Assembly: GCF_029870595.1 (NCBI RefSeq)
Contig: NZ_JAPDIR010000010.1
Location: 1 to 64,000 of the forward strand
Source of the DNA: Sphingomonas sp. CBMAI 2297
GTDB taxonomy: Bacteria > Pseudomonadota > Alphaproteobacteria > Sphingomonadales > Sphingomonadaceae
DNA length: 64,000 bases
Direction: 5' to 3'
Position 1 is the stretch's first letter; each line of letters starts with the position of its first letter. The position numbers were made by a program, and so were the translations under genes. Under the pieces are notes generated by a model. It was not told the origin of the DNA. It saw only the letters and a list, made by a program, of their open reading frames with translations, and searched no databases. Below are positions 46,740 to 56,076 of the stretch, piece by piece.

Positions 46740-47162
46740 TCAGGCGACGGCGTCGAAATCCTCGTCGGCGAGCACCGGGCCCGAATCCTGGCCCTTGGCC
46801 GAGACGTCGCGATCGACGAACTCGATGATCGCCATCGGCGACGCGTCCGAGGCGCGCGGGCCGGTCTTGATGATGCGGGTATAGCCGCCGTTGCGGTCCG
46901 CATAGCGGGCCGACAGGACGTCGAACAGCTTCACCAGCTGGGCGTCGTCGAGCAGGCGGGCATGCGCCAGGCGGCGGTTCGACAGGCCACCCTTCTTGGC
47001 GAGGGTGATCAGCTTCTCCACATACGGACGAAGCTCCTTCGCCTTGGCGAGGGTAGTGGTGATCTGCTCGTGCTTGATGAGCGCGGCGCTCATGTTGCGG
47101 AACAGGGCCGCGCGATGGGCCGAGGTACGCTGCAGCTTGCGGCCGCCAACGCGATGACGCAT
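46740..47162 (-). CDS. rplQ: 50S ribosomal protein L17
   Basis: 140 residues. [24 protein letters not shown] is the L17 signature; the C-terminal acidic extension ([13 protein letters not shown]) is typical of alphaproteobacteria. L17 lines the peptide exit tunnel of the 50S subunit. In most bacteria it follows rpoA directly; here 700 nt and a membrane-protein gene intervene, and it has its own promoter-like sequence. Confidence 0.97.
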   Translation of the reverse strand: MRHRVGGRKLQRTSAHRAALFRNMSAALIKHEQITTTLAKAKELRPYVEKLITLAKKGGLSNRRLAHARLLDDAQLVKLFDVLSARYADRNGGYTRIIKTGPRASDASPMAIIEFVDRDVSAKGQDSGPVLADEDFDAVA

Positions 47163-47268
47163 TGTCTTCTTCCTTCCGTTCGTCTGGGGGCCGTCTCAGG
47201 TACCCCAAGCCAGGCAGCGATAAGGGCCGCCGCCCAAAACCCGTGTCACGATTTGCGTGAAGTCGCGC

Positions 47269-47297
47269 CTAAGAGACGAATTCGACCGATTCGTCAA
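47269..47297 (-). promoter_or_regulatory. Candidate promoter for rplQ
   Basis: On the minus strand TTGACG, a 17-nt spacer and TCTTAG lie about 110 nt before rplQ, overlapping the stop of the upstream membrane-protein gene. The -35 is good, the -10 weak. Confidence 0.4.
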
Positions 47298-47767
47298 GCA
47301 CCCGCTGGCCCGCGACGCTGCGCGAAGAACTGCCAGACGAAAGCCACGCCGCCCAGGAAAAGCAGCAGGAACATCGCGATGCCCAACATACCGACCCCCA
47401 TTGCCACCCAATAGCCCCAGGGATTGTCCGACAGGCTGGCATAGGTATCCGCCGGCACCGAGGTGAGGAGAACCCGGCCGGTGCGGACGGTGAGGATCAT
47501 CCGCCAGACCGAAGCCACGGTTCCCGCGCCACCGAGCAGCAGCAGGAAGATCGGCAGCAGGAGGCCCTGATGCGCCCTGCCCCCGGCGCGCTCGCGCCGG
47601 GCCTCGCGGTGACCGATCCACATCTGCACCGCGAAGAGCATCGAGAAGAACAGCGCGCGCCAGACGAGCCAGGGCAAATCCATCGCCAGCCCGGTACCCC
47701 AGCGGTACAGCGCCTCGACCAGCACAGCGGCGATAACCAGCAAGAGGAAGATACGGAGCCCGCCCAT
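47294..47767 (-). CDS. Hypothetical membrane protein inserted between rpoA and rplQ
   Basis: About 157 residues with three to four membrane helices (about 2-22, 32-50, 68-90, 124-150) and a basic loop [15 protein letters not shown]. Start uncertain: ATG 47767 ([16 protein letters not shown]) or ATG 47785. It runs in the direction of the ribosomal genes but follows a hairpin after rpoA. No homology recognised; not a ribosomal protein or translation factor by appearance. Confidence 0.65.
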   Translation of the reverse strand: MGGLRIFLLLVIAAVLVEALYRWGTGLAMDLPWLVWRALFFSMLFAVQMWIGHREARRERAGGRAHQGLLLPIFLLLLGGAGTVASVWRMILTVRTGRVLLTSVPADTYASLSDNPWGYWVAMGVGMLGIAMFLLLFLGGVAFVWQFFAQRRGPAGA

Positions 47768-47820
47768 GGCTGGAGGATAGGCCATGCGGCGCAAAGGGCA
47801 AGACGCACCCGCCGGACGGA

Positions 47821-47850
47821 GAAGGGCCCCGCGTCGCCGCGGAGCCCTTC
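47821..47850 (-). terminator. Terminator-like hairpin after rpoA
   Basis: GAAGGGCCCCGCG and CGCGGAGCCCTTC pair over 13 bp with one mismatch and a TCGC loop, 27 nt after the rpoA stop on the minus strand. No U-tract follows, so it may be a Rho-assisted or processing site. Confidence 0.6.
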
Positions 47851-47876
47851 CCTGTTCTTGCGAAGGATCCCAGGCC

Positions 47877-48944
47877 TTAGCCCATGATCTCCTGCTCGAG
47901 CTTCTTGGCCATTTCCTCGATGTTCTCGGGCGGCCAGCCCGGGATTTCCATGCCGAGGCGCAGGCCCATCGACGACAGGACTTCCTTGATCTCGTTGAGC
48001 GACTTGCGGCCGAAGTTCGGCGTGCGCAGCATCTCGGCCTCGGTCTTCTGGACCAGATCGCCGATATAGATGATGTTGTCGTTCTTGAGGCAGTTGGCCG
48101 AGCGGACCGAAAGCTCCAGCTCGTCGACCTTCTTCAGCAGGTAGCGGTTGATCTGCGAAGCGTCGCCCGCAGCGCCTTCCGCCGCCGGAGCCGCGGCCGC
48201 CATGCCGATCGGAGCCGAGCGGGTGATCGCCGAATCGTCGAAATGGACGAACAGCGCCAGCTGGTCCTGGAGGATGCGCGCGGCATAGGCCACGGCGTCT
48301 TCCGGGGTGATCGTGCCGTCGGTCTCGATCGACAGCGTGAGCTTGTCGTAGTCGAGCTCCTGGCCGACGCGGGTGTTCTCGACCTTGTACGAAACCTGGC
48401 GGACCGGGCTGTACAGCGCGTCGACCGGGATCAGGCCGATCGGCGCATCCGCCGGACGGTTCGACGCGGCGGGGACATAGCCCTTGCCGGTGTCGGCGGT
48501 CAGCTCCATGTTGAGCGTCGCGCCATCGTCCAGGTGGCAGATGACGAGATCGGGGTTCATCACCTCGATGTCGCCCGAGACGGCGATGTCGCCGGCCTTC
48601 ACCTCAGCCGGGCCGGTGGCCGAGAGCTGGAGGCGCTTCGGGCCTTCGCCCTGCATGCGGATCGCGATCTGCTTGACGTTGAGGACGATGTCCGTCACGT
48701 CCTCGCGCACGCCCGCCAGCGAGCTGAACTCGTGGAGGACGTTCTCGATCTTGATCGAAGTGACCGCGGCGCCCTGCAGCGACGAGAGCAGCACGCGGCG
48801 CAGCGCGTTGCCGAGCGTCAGGCCGAAACCGCGCTCGAGCGGCTCCGCCACGAAGGTCGACTTGCGCTTGGGATCGCCACCGGGCTTCTTCTCGAGGCCG
48901 TTGGGCTTCTTGAGTTCCTGCCAGTTCTTAGCGTTGACCGACAC
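47877..48944 (-). CDS. rpoA: RNA polymerase alpha subunit
   Basis: 355 residues: N-terminal assembly/dimer domain ([37 protein letters not shown]) and C-terminal domain with the UP-element and activator surface ([47 protein letters not shown]). Complete. Last of the rpsM-rpsK-rpoA unit. Confidence 0.98.
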   Translation of the reverse strand: MSVNAKNWQELKKPNGLEKKPGGDPKRKSTFVAEPLERGFGLTLGNALRRVLLSSLQGAAVTSIKIENVLHEFSSLAGVREDVTDIVLNVKQIAIRMQGEGPKRLQLSATGPAEVKAGDIAVSGDIEVMNPDLVICHLDDGATLNMELTADTGKGYVPAASNRPADAPIGLIPVDALYSPVRQVSYKVENTRVGQELDYDKLTLSIETDGTITPEDAVAYAARILQDQLALFVHFDDSAITRSAPIGMAAAAPAAEGAAGDASQINRYLLKKVDELELSVRSANCLKNDNIIYIGDLVQKTEAEMLRTPNFGRKSLNEIKEVLSSMGLRLGMEIPGWPPENIEEMAKKLEQEIMG

Positions 48945-49045
48945 GGGCTTTCCTCATGTTGGGCGGGACCAGAGGCGCGTCCCGCCAGGTAATTACTGCA
49001 GGACCGCGAGCCCGCCTCTGGGCCCGCGGCGACAAGCAGGAACGA

Positions 49046-49435
49046 TCAGACGCGACGGCGCTTCGACGGACGAACGCCGTTGTGCGGGATCGGCGTCACG
49101 TCACGGATCGACGTGATCTGGAAGCCGACCGCCTGCAGCGCGCGGAGCGCCGACTCGCGGCCCGAACCCGGGCCCTTCACTTCCACCTCGAGGGTGCGCA
49201 CGCCGTGCTCGGCGGCCTTGCGGCCCGCGTCCTCGGCGGCGACCTGGGCGGCGTACGGGGTCGACTTGCGCGAGCCCTTGAAGCCCATCATGCCGGCCGA
49301 CGACCACGAGATGGCATTGCCCTGCGCGTCGGTGATGGTGATCATCGTGTTGTTGAAGCTGGCGTTCACATGGGCGACGCCGGCGGTGATGTTCTTGCGC
49401 TCGCGACGGCGAAGGCGCTGCGGTTCACGTGCCAT
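49046..49435 (-). CDS. rpsK: 30S ribosomal protein S11
   Basis: 129 residues, complete. [46 protein letters not shown] is the conserved core, with the C-terminal [18 protein letters not shown]. It forms part of the 30S platform. 25 nt after rpsM and 101 nt before rpoA. Confidence 0.98.
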   Translation of the reverse strand: MAREPQRLRRRERKNITAGVAHVNASFNNTMITITDAQGNAISWSSAGMMGFKGSRKSTPYAAQVAAEDAGRKAAEHGVRTLEVEVKGPGSGRESALRALQAVGFQITSIRDVTPIPHNGVRPSKRRRV

Positions 49436-49460
49436 TTTCTTGTCCCTTCCGACCTAGCGC

Positions 49461-49829
49461 TTACTTCTTCTTGCCGGCGATCGGCTTGGCCTTGCCCTTG
49501 CGGGTGCGCGCATTGGTGTGCGTGCGCTGGCCACGGACCGGCAGACCCTTGCGGTGACGCAGGCCGCGATAGCAGGCCAGGTCCATCAGGCGCTTGATGT
49601 TCATCGCGGTTTCGCGACGCAGGTCGCCTTCCACGGTGTAGCCGGCGTCGATCGCCTCGCGGATCTGCAGCACTTCCTGGTCCGACAGGTCCTGAACGCG
49701 GCGCTCCGGCGCGATGTTCAGCTTGGCGGTGATCTCCTTGGCCTTGGTCGCGCCAATGCCGTGGATGTACTGCAGCGCGATGACGACGCGCTTGTTGGTC
49801 GGGATGTTGACACCCGCAATACGAGCCAT
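49461..49829 (-). CDS. rpsM: 30S ribosomal protein S13
   Basis: 122 residues. [26 protein letters not shown] at the N-terminus and [27 protein letters not shown] at the C-terminus, which contacts tRNA and the 50S head bridge. I start at ATG 49829; the longer open frame upstream is leader sequence. A strong promoter-like sequence lies about 130 nt upstream. Confidence 0.98.
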   Translation of the reverse strand: MARIAGVNIPTNKRVVIALQYIHGIGATKAKEITAKLNIAPERRVQDLSDQEVLQIREAIDAGYTVEGDLRRETAMNIKRLMDLACYRGLRHRKGLPVRGQRTHTNARTRKGKAKPIAGKKK

Positions 49830-49962
49830 GAAATTTGTTCTCCCAGCTCCACGGGGCGCCGCATGGCAGCTCGCACCCCATCTCGTAGCGTTGATCCCGA
49901 AATGCGGCGGCACGACGAGCGCACAAGCACGCCGCCGGACACCGGTGTTTCGGAAGATGCGC

Positions 49963-49991
49963 GACATATGCGTCCACCAGCGCAGAGTCAA
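49963..49991 (-). promoter_or_regulatory. Candidate promoter of the rpsM-rpsK-rpoA unit
   Basis: On the minus strand TTGACT, a 17-nt spacer and TATGTC. With a start near 49956 the leader would be about 125 nt, long enough for autogenous control structures. Confidence 0.55.
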
Positions 49992-50257
49992 GCGCTGTGG
50001 GAAAGGCTTTCGCCGGAAATGGAGTCATACACGAATCCGACGCTTCCGCCAAGCCGATGCCCCGGCCCGCCTTGCGGGCGTCATGTTCAACCGGATGGTT
50101 GAAGCTTTTGTTGACTCTCTTGTCTATCCCGCATGCACGCGGCAGCGCCGGCCGACCGGCCGAACCCACCGCGCCAGGCGGGCGCAGCAGAACAGGCGGA
50201 ATCCAACATTGCAAGCCGGATGCGCCGCCCCCGCCATGCACCGGGAGGAGGATCCCC
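49992..50257. other. Gene-free stretch between response regulator and rpsM promoter
   Basis: With the rpsM leader this gap spans 49830-50257. It contains small hairpins (CCCGCCTTGCGGG near 50074; CAACC-GGAT-GGTTG near 50090) and a second TTGACT, on the plus strand near 50111. I see no ORF with coding features; the open frames read here are compositional. Confidence 0.5.
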
Positions 50258-50947
50258 CTATCCTTCCGCGGCCAGGCGATACCCCGCGCCGCGAACGGTG
50301 TGGAGGATCGGGGCCTCCCCTTCCTCCAGCTTGCGGCGCAGGCGGCCGATATGGACATCGACCACGTTCGAACCGGGATCGAAGCGGCAGTTCCACACAT
50401 GCTCCAGCATCATGGTGCGAGTGACGACCTCGCCGGCATGGCGGGCGAGATATTCGAGCAGGTGGAACTCGCGGGCCACCAGCGGCACGGCGCGGCCGGC
50501 GCGGGCGACGGTGCGGCTGAGCAGGTCGATCTCGAGATCGCCCACCACGATCCGCGTCGCCTTGGCATCCGCCTCGGCCCGGTCGGCCCGGCGCAGCAGC
50601 GCGGCGATGCGCGCCCGCAGCTCGGCGAAGGAGAAAGGCTTGGCGAGATAGTCGTCGGCGCCCGCCGCGAGCCCGCCGACCTTGTCGTCGACCGTGCCCA
50701 GCGCGGAAAGCATGATCGCCGGCGTCCGCAGCCCCCGCTCGCGCAGCACGCCGAGCATCGACAGGCCGTCCATGCCGGGAAGCATGCGATCGAAGATCCA
50801 GAGGTCGAAATCGCCCTCGGCGGCGCGGGAAAGGCCGGCCTCGCCATCGCCGCACGCTTCCACTTCGAAACCGGCATCGGCGAGCCCCTGGGTCACGAAG
50901 TCCACGGCGGCAGCGTCATCCTCGACGATCAGGATATGGTGCGTCAC
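50258..50947 (-). CDS. OmpR-family response regulator (orphan)
   Basis: 229 residues. Receiver domain with Asp10/Asp11, phospho-acceptor Asp53 (WIFDRMLPGMDG), Ser81 and Lys103, followed by a winged-helix DNA-binding domain (LVAREFHLLEYLARHAGEVVTRTMMLEHVWNCRFDPGSNVVDVHIGRLRRKLE). No sensor kinase gene adjoins it; upstream is an SRPBCC gene and downstream the rpsM leader. Target unknown. Confidence 0.9.
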   Translation of the reverse strand: MTHHILIVEDDAAAVDFVTQGLADAGFEVEACGDGEAGLSRAAEGDFDLWIFDRMLPGMDGLSMLGVLRERGLRTPAIMLSALGTVDDKVGGLAAGADDYLAKPFSFAELRARIAALLRRADRAEADAKATRIVVGDLEIDLLSRTVARAGRAVPLVAREFHLLEYLARHAGEVVTRTMMLEHVWNCRFDPGSNVVDVHIGRLRRKLEEGEAPILHTVRGAGYRLAAEG

Positions 50948-51295
50948 GTCCGTCCTCCGCCCGACCCGGCATCAGGGGTGGCCGACGGACAAGGGGGCGT
51001 CCGCCGGCCGAGCGTCGATGCCAGGGCAGCATCGGCGACTTCAGGGCGCACCGGTGTCCCAGGCGCTCTTCCCGGCGAGCCCGGTCCGGAAGGGGGCTGA
51101 TCCGGACCATGGCACGGCGTGGGTCGCAGGGGGAGGAACGACCAGGCCGGCGCCGGGAAGAGCATCGGGGCAAACCGCATGCGGTTGACCTCTGATGCAT
51201 GACCGGCGGGGGCGTGCCGGCCATGGCCCCCTGATAGTCGCCGGCACTGCCCTGGGCGGTGACCGGGGCATGACAAAATCGTAATGTTGCGAGGC
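50948..51295. other. Gene-free stretch upstream of the response regulator
   Basis: A 348-nt gap between the SRPBCC gene and the response regulator. A TTTTGTC/CGTAAT-containing patch near 51270-51285 is its only AT-rich segment and could be promoter. I found no ORF, repeat or terminator with a U-tract. Confidence 0.5.
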
Positions 51296-51826
51296 TCAGC
51301 GCTCGGCCGCGGCCTTCAGCCGGATGACCTGGGCCGCGAGCACACCATCGACCGGCGCGGCGATCCGGCCCAGGCCCGGTGCCCCGGCCACGGCATATTC
51401 GACGCTGACCGTCGTCGACTTGCCGTCCGCCGCGGGATCGAGCGTGACCGTCATCACCGCCCCGGCCGGAAAGGCCTGTAGCGGCCCCAGCCCGCCGCTG
51501 AGGCGGAGCATCCTGCCGGGCCGGACCAGGATCACCCGCATATGCTCGACGCCGCCGCCGTCCGGCAGCTTCTCGCACCAGCAGCCGCCGGGGCGCGGGT
51601 CGAGCGAGAGATTGGCGGCGCTGCCCGACCAGCTATGCTCGCCGCTCCACCAGGCCGATGGCGCGATCAGCACCGTCCACACCCTGGCGGGCGGCGCGGC
51701 GATCACGGCCTTTTCGGTGACGGTGAAGCTGGTTTCCGTCGAAGCGGTGACTTCACCGGCAATAGCGGGGCCGGCAACCGGCACGGCGGCGGCAAGCGCC
51801 AGCACGATCGGCAAATGGGCGTTCAT
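51296..51826 (-). CDS. SRPBCC-family exported protein
   Basis: 176 residues. A signal peptide (MNAHLPIVLALAAAVPVAGP, cleavage after AIA) is followed by a START/SRPBCC-like fold: TVTEKAVIAAPPARVWTVLIAPSAWWSGEHSWSGSAANLSLDPRPGGCWCE, then VVILVRPGR-type strand and the C-terminal helix. Such domains bind hydrophobic ligands. Exported SRPBCC proteins are less common than cytosolic ones. GGGAGGAGGGAAG precedes the ATG. Ligand unknown. Confidence 0.8.
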   Translation of the reverse strand: MNAHLPIVLALAAAVPVAGPAIAGEVTASTETSFTVTEKAVIAAPPARVWTVLIAPSAWWSGEHSWSGSAANLSLDPRPGGCWCEKLPDGGGVEHMRVILVRPGRMLRLSGGLGPLQAFPAGAVMTVTLDPAADGKSTTVSVEYAVAGAPGLGRIAAPVDGVLAAQVIRLKAAAER

Positions 51827-51854
51827 CTTCCCTCCTCCCATCGAGGCAGGGCGA

Positions 51855-52874
51855 TCATAGCGCGCAGAGCAGCATTCCAGAAGCGGCGGCGACGCGGCGC
51901 GGCACCTCGATCTCGATCCGGGCCGCCGCCATGCGCGCCCGGGAAAGATAGTGGAGCGTGCCGTCGAGATAGGCATCGAAGGCGCTGGCCCGCACATGCT
52001 GCCCATCGACGAACCGGCGCAGCGCATAGGGGCTGGCGCCGGGCGGGTTGAGCCCCTCGGTCACCAGGGTGGCGGAGCGGATGCCGCTCGCCGCGAGCAG
52101 CGCGGGCGCGGACGGGTGGAAGGTGCCGCTCGGATAGCAGAAATGCTCGGGCGCGCCGCCACCGGTCGCGGCGACCAGCGCCGCGCGATTCGCCGCGATC
52201 TCGGGCACGAGCTGGCCGATGCGGCCGGCGACGTCGATGTGCCGATGGGTGTGCAGCTGGATGTCGAGCCCCCGGCCATGCGCATCGGCGAGCTCCGCCG
52301 GGCGCATGAGGTGGAATTGCCGGCATTCGAGCCAGGCCTCGCCCACGCCGAGCGCCCGGCCATAGGCGCGCAGCGCGTCGAGCCGCTCGGGCTCGGGCAG
52401 CGCCTCGATCCGGCGGACCACCGCGCCGCGATCCTCGGCGGCCCGGCCCGAGGCGGCGATGAGATAGTCGAGCGCGACATTGACCACCGGCAAGTCGCGC
52501 CCCGCATACCAGGTGGTCGCATAGAGCGTCGCCGGCAGGCGATGCCGCTCGAGCACCGGCAGCATATGGCTGTGAGTCGAGGCCCAGCCATCGTCGATCG
52601 TGATCACCACCGCGGCGCGCGGCAGGCGATTGGCGGCGAGCCGCTCGACCGCCTCGCCCAGCGGCAGCACCGGCAAGCCCGAGCGCGCGAGCCGGGCCAT
52701 GCGCGCCGCGAACCGGTCGGGCGTCATGAACAGGCAGCTGCCGAACGGGGCGCCGGGCGCCAGCCAGAGGCCGTGATAGCACAGGATGCGCAGCTGGGCG
52801 CCGGTCGCGCGGCGGGCGAGCATCGAGAGGCCGGTCCACCGGGCGGCTCGCAACAGGGCGCGCTTGGGCAGCAT
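51855..52874 (-). CDS. Polysaccharide deacetylase family protein
   Basis: 339 residues of the NodB/CE4 fold. ITIDDGW (Asp94, Asp95) is motif 1, LHTHRH (His208, His210, His212) the metal-binding motif 2 variant, and HFCYPSGTFHP motif 3. No signal peptide of usual type is evident; the N-terminus is basic. The active site is recognisable, so it is probably a de-N- or de-O-acetylase of a cell-surface glycan. It precedes SRPBCC on the same strand by 28 nt. Confidence 0.83.
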   Translation of the reverse strand: MLPKRALLRAARWTGLSMLARRATGAQLRILCYHGLWLAPGAPFGSCLFMTPDRFAARMARLARSGLPVLPLGEAVERLAANRLPRAAVVITIDDGWASTHSHMLPVLERHRLPATLYATTWYAGRDLPVVNVALDYLIAASGRAAEDRGAVVRRIEALPEPERLDALRAYGRALGVGEAWLECRQFHLMRPAELADAHGRGLDIQLHTHRHIDVAGRIGQLVPEIAANRAALVAATGGGAPEHFCYPSGTFHPSAPALLAASGIRSATLVTEGLNPPGASPYALRRFVDGQHVRASAFDAYLDGTLHYLSRARMAAARIEIEVPRRVAAASGMLLCAL

Positions 52875-53215
52875 TGACGGACCGATCCCCCGCCCGGCCG
52901 GAATGCCGGAGCAAGGCGGGATCGTCCCAGCCTCGGCTTAAGCGGGGGTTAGGGCAACAATATATTACAAAGGCGGAATCTCGCGCGCCTCCCCTTGAGG
53001 AAGCGGAGGCATCGGGGCCTCGGCACGATCAACATACCACCTCATTCCCCGCGAAGGCGGGGATCCAGGGTAGCGCGGGATATCCACGCCATCGGGCGAA
53101 CCGCCTGCGGAGAGGGGCGGACCTGCCGCACGCATTCCACCCCCGGCCCCGGATCCCCGCCTTCGCGGGGACGGCGAAGGAAATCGGAACCTCGATCGGG
53201 GCCCATGGCCCCGGC
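52875..53215. other. Gene-free stretch with inverted REP pair, downstream of adk
   Basis: A 341-nt gap at the first break in the alpha-operon order. It consists mainly of an inverted REP-like pair (53043-53072 and 53147-53181), plus an AT-rich run near 52955-52970. No coding signal. The repeats could form the 3' hairpin of the adk transcript. Confidence 0.6.
53043..53181. repeat. Inverted pair of REP-like elements
   Basis: CATTCCCCGCGAAGGCGGGG-ATCCAGGG (53043-53070) and GGATCCCCGCCTTCGCGGGG-ACGGCGAAGG (53151-53180) face each other. Same family as the elements at 12.7, 14.5, 19.4, 20.8, 21.9, 28.8 and 55.4 kb. Confidence 0.8.
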
Positions 53216-53869
53216 CTACTCCTTGCCGTCGAGGATCGCGTCGATCTGCGCGCCGACCTCGGCGATGTCGGCCATGCCGTCGACCTTCCGCACCAGGCCC
53301 TTGGCCTCGTAGAAGGGCAGGATCGGCGCGGTCTTGGCGCGATACTCGGCCATACGGGTGCGCACCGTCTCGGCATTGTCGTCCGGGCGGCGCTTGAACT
53401 CGTGATGGCCGCACACGTCGCACGTGCCCGCAACCTTGGGCTGCTTGAACTTGTCGTGATAGCCCTCGCCGCAATTCGCGCAGGTGAAGCGGCCCTCGAC
53501 GCGCTCGACCAGCGCATCCTCGTCCACTTCGAGCTCGATCACATAGTCGAGCCGGCGGCCGCGCTCCGAAAGCAGCGTATCCAGCGATTCGGCCTGGGCC
53601 ACGGTGCGCGGATAGCCGTCGAAGATCGCGCCCTTCAGCGTATCTTCCATGTCGAGCCGCTCGCCGATGATGCCCGAGACGATCGCGTCCGACACGAGCT
53701 CGCCCGCGTCCATGACCGCCTTGGCCTGGAGCCCGGTGGGCGTGCCCGCCTTGACCGCGGCGCGCAGCATGTCGCCGGTCGAGAGCTGCACCATGCCGCG
53801 CTCGCTCTCGAGACGCTTTGCCTGGGTGCCCTTGCCGGCTCCCGGCGGGCCCAACAGGATGATGTTCAC
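53216..53869 (-). CDS. adk: Adenylate kinase (zinc-type lid)
   Basis: 217 residues. P-loop GPPGAGKGT (residues 7-15) and the LID domain carries a four-cysteine structural zinc site: Cys130, Cys133, Cys150 and Cys153. It maintains the ATP/ADP/AMP balance. Sits after secY on the same strand, a normal spc-operon order. The zinc-type lid is known mainly in Gram-positives and some proteobacteria. Confidence 0.97.
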   Translation of the reverse strand: MNIILLGPPGAGKGTQAKRLESERGMVQLSTGDMLRAAVKAGTPTGLQAKAVMDAGELVSDAIVSGIIGERLDMEDTLKGAIFDGYPRTVAQAESLDTLLSERGRRLDYVIELEVDEDALVERVEGRFTCANCGEGYHDKFKQPKVAGTCDVCGHHEFKRRPDDNAETVRTRMAEYRAKTAPILPFYEAKGLVRKVDGMADIAEVGAQIDAILDGKE

Positions 53870-53908
53870 TAAGCCTATCCCCTCAGTTTCGGCTAGTTCG
53901 GGCCGCGC

Positions 53909-55270
53909 TCAGCGCGCGCGGCCCTTGAGCTTCGCTTTCTTGATCAGGTCGCCATACTGGTGCGCCAGCAGGTGCGACTGGATCTGCGTCACCGTGTCCA
54001 TCGTCACGTTGACGACGATGAGCAGGCTGGTGCCGCCCATCAGGAACGGAATGCTCATCGACGAGAACACCGCTTCGGGAACGAGGCAGATGATCGTCAG
54101 ATAGGCCGCGCCGATCACGGTGATGCGGGTGAGCACGTAATCGAAATAGAGCTCGGTGTTCTTGCCGGGGCGGATGCCCGGGATGAACCCGCCATAGCGC
54201 TTGAGGTTCTCGGCGGTCTCCTCCGGATTGAACACCACGGCGGTGTAGAAGAAGGAGAAGAAGATGATGCCGAGGCCGTAGAGCGTCATGTACACCGGCG
54301 AGCCGTGGCGCAGCCAGGTGTTCAGGTTGATCACCAGGTCGCCCCACCAGTTCTCGCCTGCGGTCATGTTGCCGGCGAACTGGGTGATGGTCAGCGGCAG
54401 CAGCAGCAGCGACGAGGCGAAGATCGGCGGGATCACGCCGGCGGTGTTCAGCTTGAGCGGCAGGTGGCTGCGCTCGGCCTGGACGCCGCGCGCGGTCTGG
54501 CGCTTCGGATACTGGATCAGGATGCGGCGCTGGGCGCGCTCCATGAAGCAGATGAACAGCACCAGGATCGCGACGCCGACGATGATCGTGATCAGGCGCA
54601 GCGGATCGATCGAGCCGGTGCGGCCGCTCTCGAACAGCTGGACGAGCGTGGTGGGCAGGCGGGCGACGATGCCGGCCATGATGATCAGCGAGATGCCGTT
54701 GCCGATGCCGCGATTGGTGATCTGCTCGCCGATCCACATCAGGAACATGGTGCCGCCGATCAGCGAGATCACCGCGCCGATGCGGAAGATCAGGCCGGGC
54801 TCCACCACGGGCTGCAGGCCCTGGCTCGCGCCGAAGGTCTCGAGCCCGACGGCGATGAAATAGCCCTGCACCGCGGTCAGCGCGACGGTGCCGTAGCGGG
54901 TATATTGGTTCAGCCGCTTGCGGCCGCTCTCGCCTTCCTTCTTGATCGCGTTGAGCTGCGGCGACAGCGAAGTCGCCAGCTGCACCACGATCGAGGCGGT
55001 AATGTAGGGCATCACGCCGAGCGCGACGATCGACATGCGGTTGAGCGCGCCGCCGGTGAAGTTGTTGAAGAAGTCGAGCACGCCGCCCTGGGTCTGCTGC
55101 GCGAGCAGGTTGAGCTGGGTGGGGTCGACGCCCGGCAGGGGCACGTAGCTCAGCATCCGGAAGACGATCAGCGCGCCGAGGGTGAACCACAGGCGCTTCT
55201 TGAGATCGGTCGCCTGGGCGAACTTCGCCAGGTTGATGCTGGAAGCAAGTTGATCGGAGGCGGAGGCCAT
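53909..55270 (-). CDS. secY: Preprotein translocase subunit SecY
   Basis: About 453 residues with ten membrane helices; SecY forms the protein-conducting channel with SecE and SecG. LKKRLWFTLGALIVFRMLSYVPLPGVD, GIGNGISLIIMAGIVARLP (helix 5 region) and PFLMGGTSLLIVVNVTMDTVTQIQSHLLAHQY at the C-terminus are diagnostic. I start at ATG 55270; the in-frame TTG at 55294 is less likely. A 203-nt gap with a REP pair separates it from rplO. Confidence 0.97.
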   Translation of the reverse strand: MASASDQLASSINLAKFAQATDLKKRLWFTLGALIVFRMLSYVPLPGVDPTQLNLLAQQTQGGVLDFFNNFTGGALNRMSIVALGVMPYITASIVVQLATSLSPQLNAIKKEGESGRKRLNQYTRYGTVALTAVQGYFIAVGLETFGASQGLQPVVEPGLIFRIGAVISLIGGTMFLMWIGEQITNRGIGNGISLIIMAGIVARLPTTLVQLFESGRTGSIDPLRLITIIVGVAILVLFICFMERAQRRILIQYPKRQTARGVQAERSHLPLKLNTAGVIPPIFASSLLLLPLTITQFAGNMTAGENWWGDLVINLNTWLRHGSPVYMTLYGLGIIFFSFFYTAVVFNPEETAENLKRYGGFIPGIRPGKNTELYFDYVLTRITVIGAAYLTIICLVPEAVFSSMSIPFLMGGTSLLIVVNVTMDTVTQIQSHLLAHQYGDLIKKAKLKGRAR

Positions 55271-55392
55271 GTGTTGGTCAGTCCCGGAAATCAAAGCGGC
55301 GGGAAAGCGTTCTACCGCCCCCCGCCGCTGATATAAGTCCTAAGCTGCGAAGGGCAATGCGCCCTCGCCCTGCTCCGGCGTTCGCCGCTCTT

Positions 55393-55474
55393 CCGTCACC
55401 CGGCGAAAGCCGGGGTCTCAGGCCGCGGGCGCGCGCACGTTGCACGAGATCCCGGCTTTCGCCGGGATGACGCT
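55393..55474. repeat. Inverted REP-like pair between rplO and secY
   Basis: CCGTCACCCGGCGAAAGCCGG.GGTCTC (55393-55419) and GAGATCCCGGC-TTTCGCCGGGATGACGC (55447-55474) are inverted copies, together a large hairpin on the RNA. It touches the rplO stop codon. Confidence 0.8.
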
Positions 55475-56025
55475 CAAGCCTTGGCGGCGGCCTTCTTGGC
55501 TTCCTTGTCCGCCGCGCGGGCCTTCTGCGCGACGCGGTGCTTGGCCTTGGCCTTCTCGGCCGCCGGCACGATCTCGGGGATCGTCACGGTGCCGCCGGCC
55601 TTCTCGACCGCCTCGATCGCGCTCTTCGACGCGCCGGCAACGGTGAAGTTCAGCTTGGCTTTGAGCTCGCCCTTGCCGAGCAGGCGCACGCCGTCCTTGC
55701 CGCCACGGGTCAGGCCCGCCGCGTTCAGCTCGGCCTGGGTCAGGTCGGTCGCGGTCAGCTTGCCCGAATCGATCGCCTTCTGGATCGCGCCCAGATTCAC
55801 CTCGGCATAGTCCTTGGCGAAGATGTTGTTGAAGCCGCGCTTCGGGATGCGCATGTGGAGCGGCATCTGGCCGCCCTCGAAGCCCTTGATCGAGACGCCT
55901 TCGCGGCTCTTCTGGCCCTTCTGGCCGCGGCCGGCGGTCTTGCCCAGGCCCGAGCCGATGCCGCGGCCGACACGGACGCGGCCCTGGCGGGCACCATTGT
56001 TATCGCGGAGATCGTTGAGCTTCAT
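55474..56025 (-). CDS. rplO: 50S ribosomal protein L15
   Basis: 183 residues, longer than the usual 145-150 because of a Lys/Ala-rich C-terminal extension ([25 protein letters not shown]). [44 protein letters not shown] is the L15 core. Its ATG is preceded by a candidate promoter within 60-90 nt, consistent with a separate transcript after the break at rpmD. Confidence 0.97.
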   Translation of the reverse strand: MKLNDLRDNNGARQGRVRVGRGIGSGLGKTAGRGQKGQKSREGVSIKGFEGGQMPLHMRIPKRGFNNIFAKDYAEVNLGAIQKAIDSGKLTATDLTQAELNAAGLTRGGKDGVRLLGKGELKAKLNFTVAGASKSAIEAVEKAGGTVTIPEIVPAAEKAKAKHRVAQKARAADKEAKKAAAKA

Positions 56026-56076
56026 GGTCGTGCACTCGCTTTCGCTTTTGTCGCGCTGATGGAAAAGGAAGCGGGG

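Noticed and set aside
49461..49991. N-terminal extension of S13 to 49991
   Set aside because: The extra 54 residues are unlike S13, and the interval holds a promoter-like sequence and leader.
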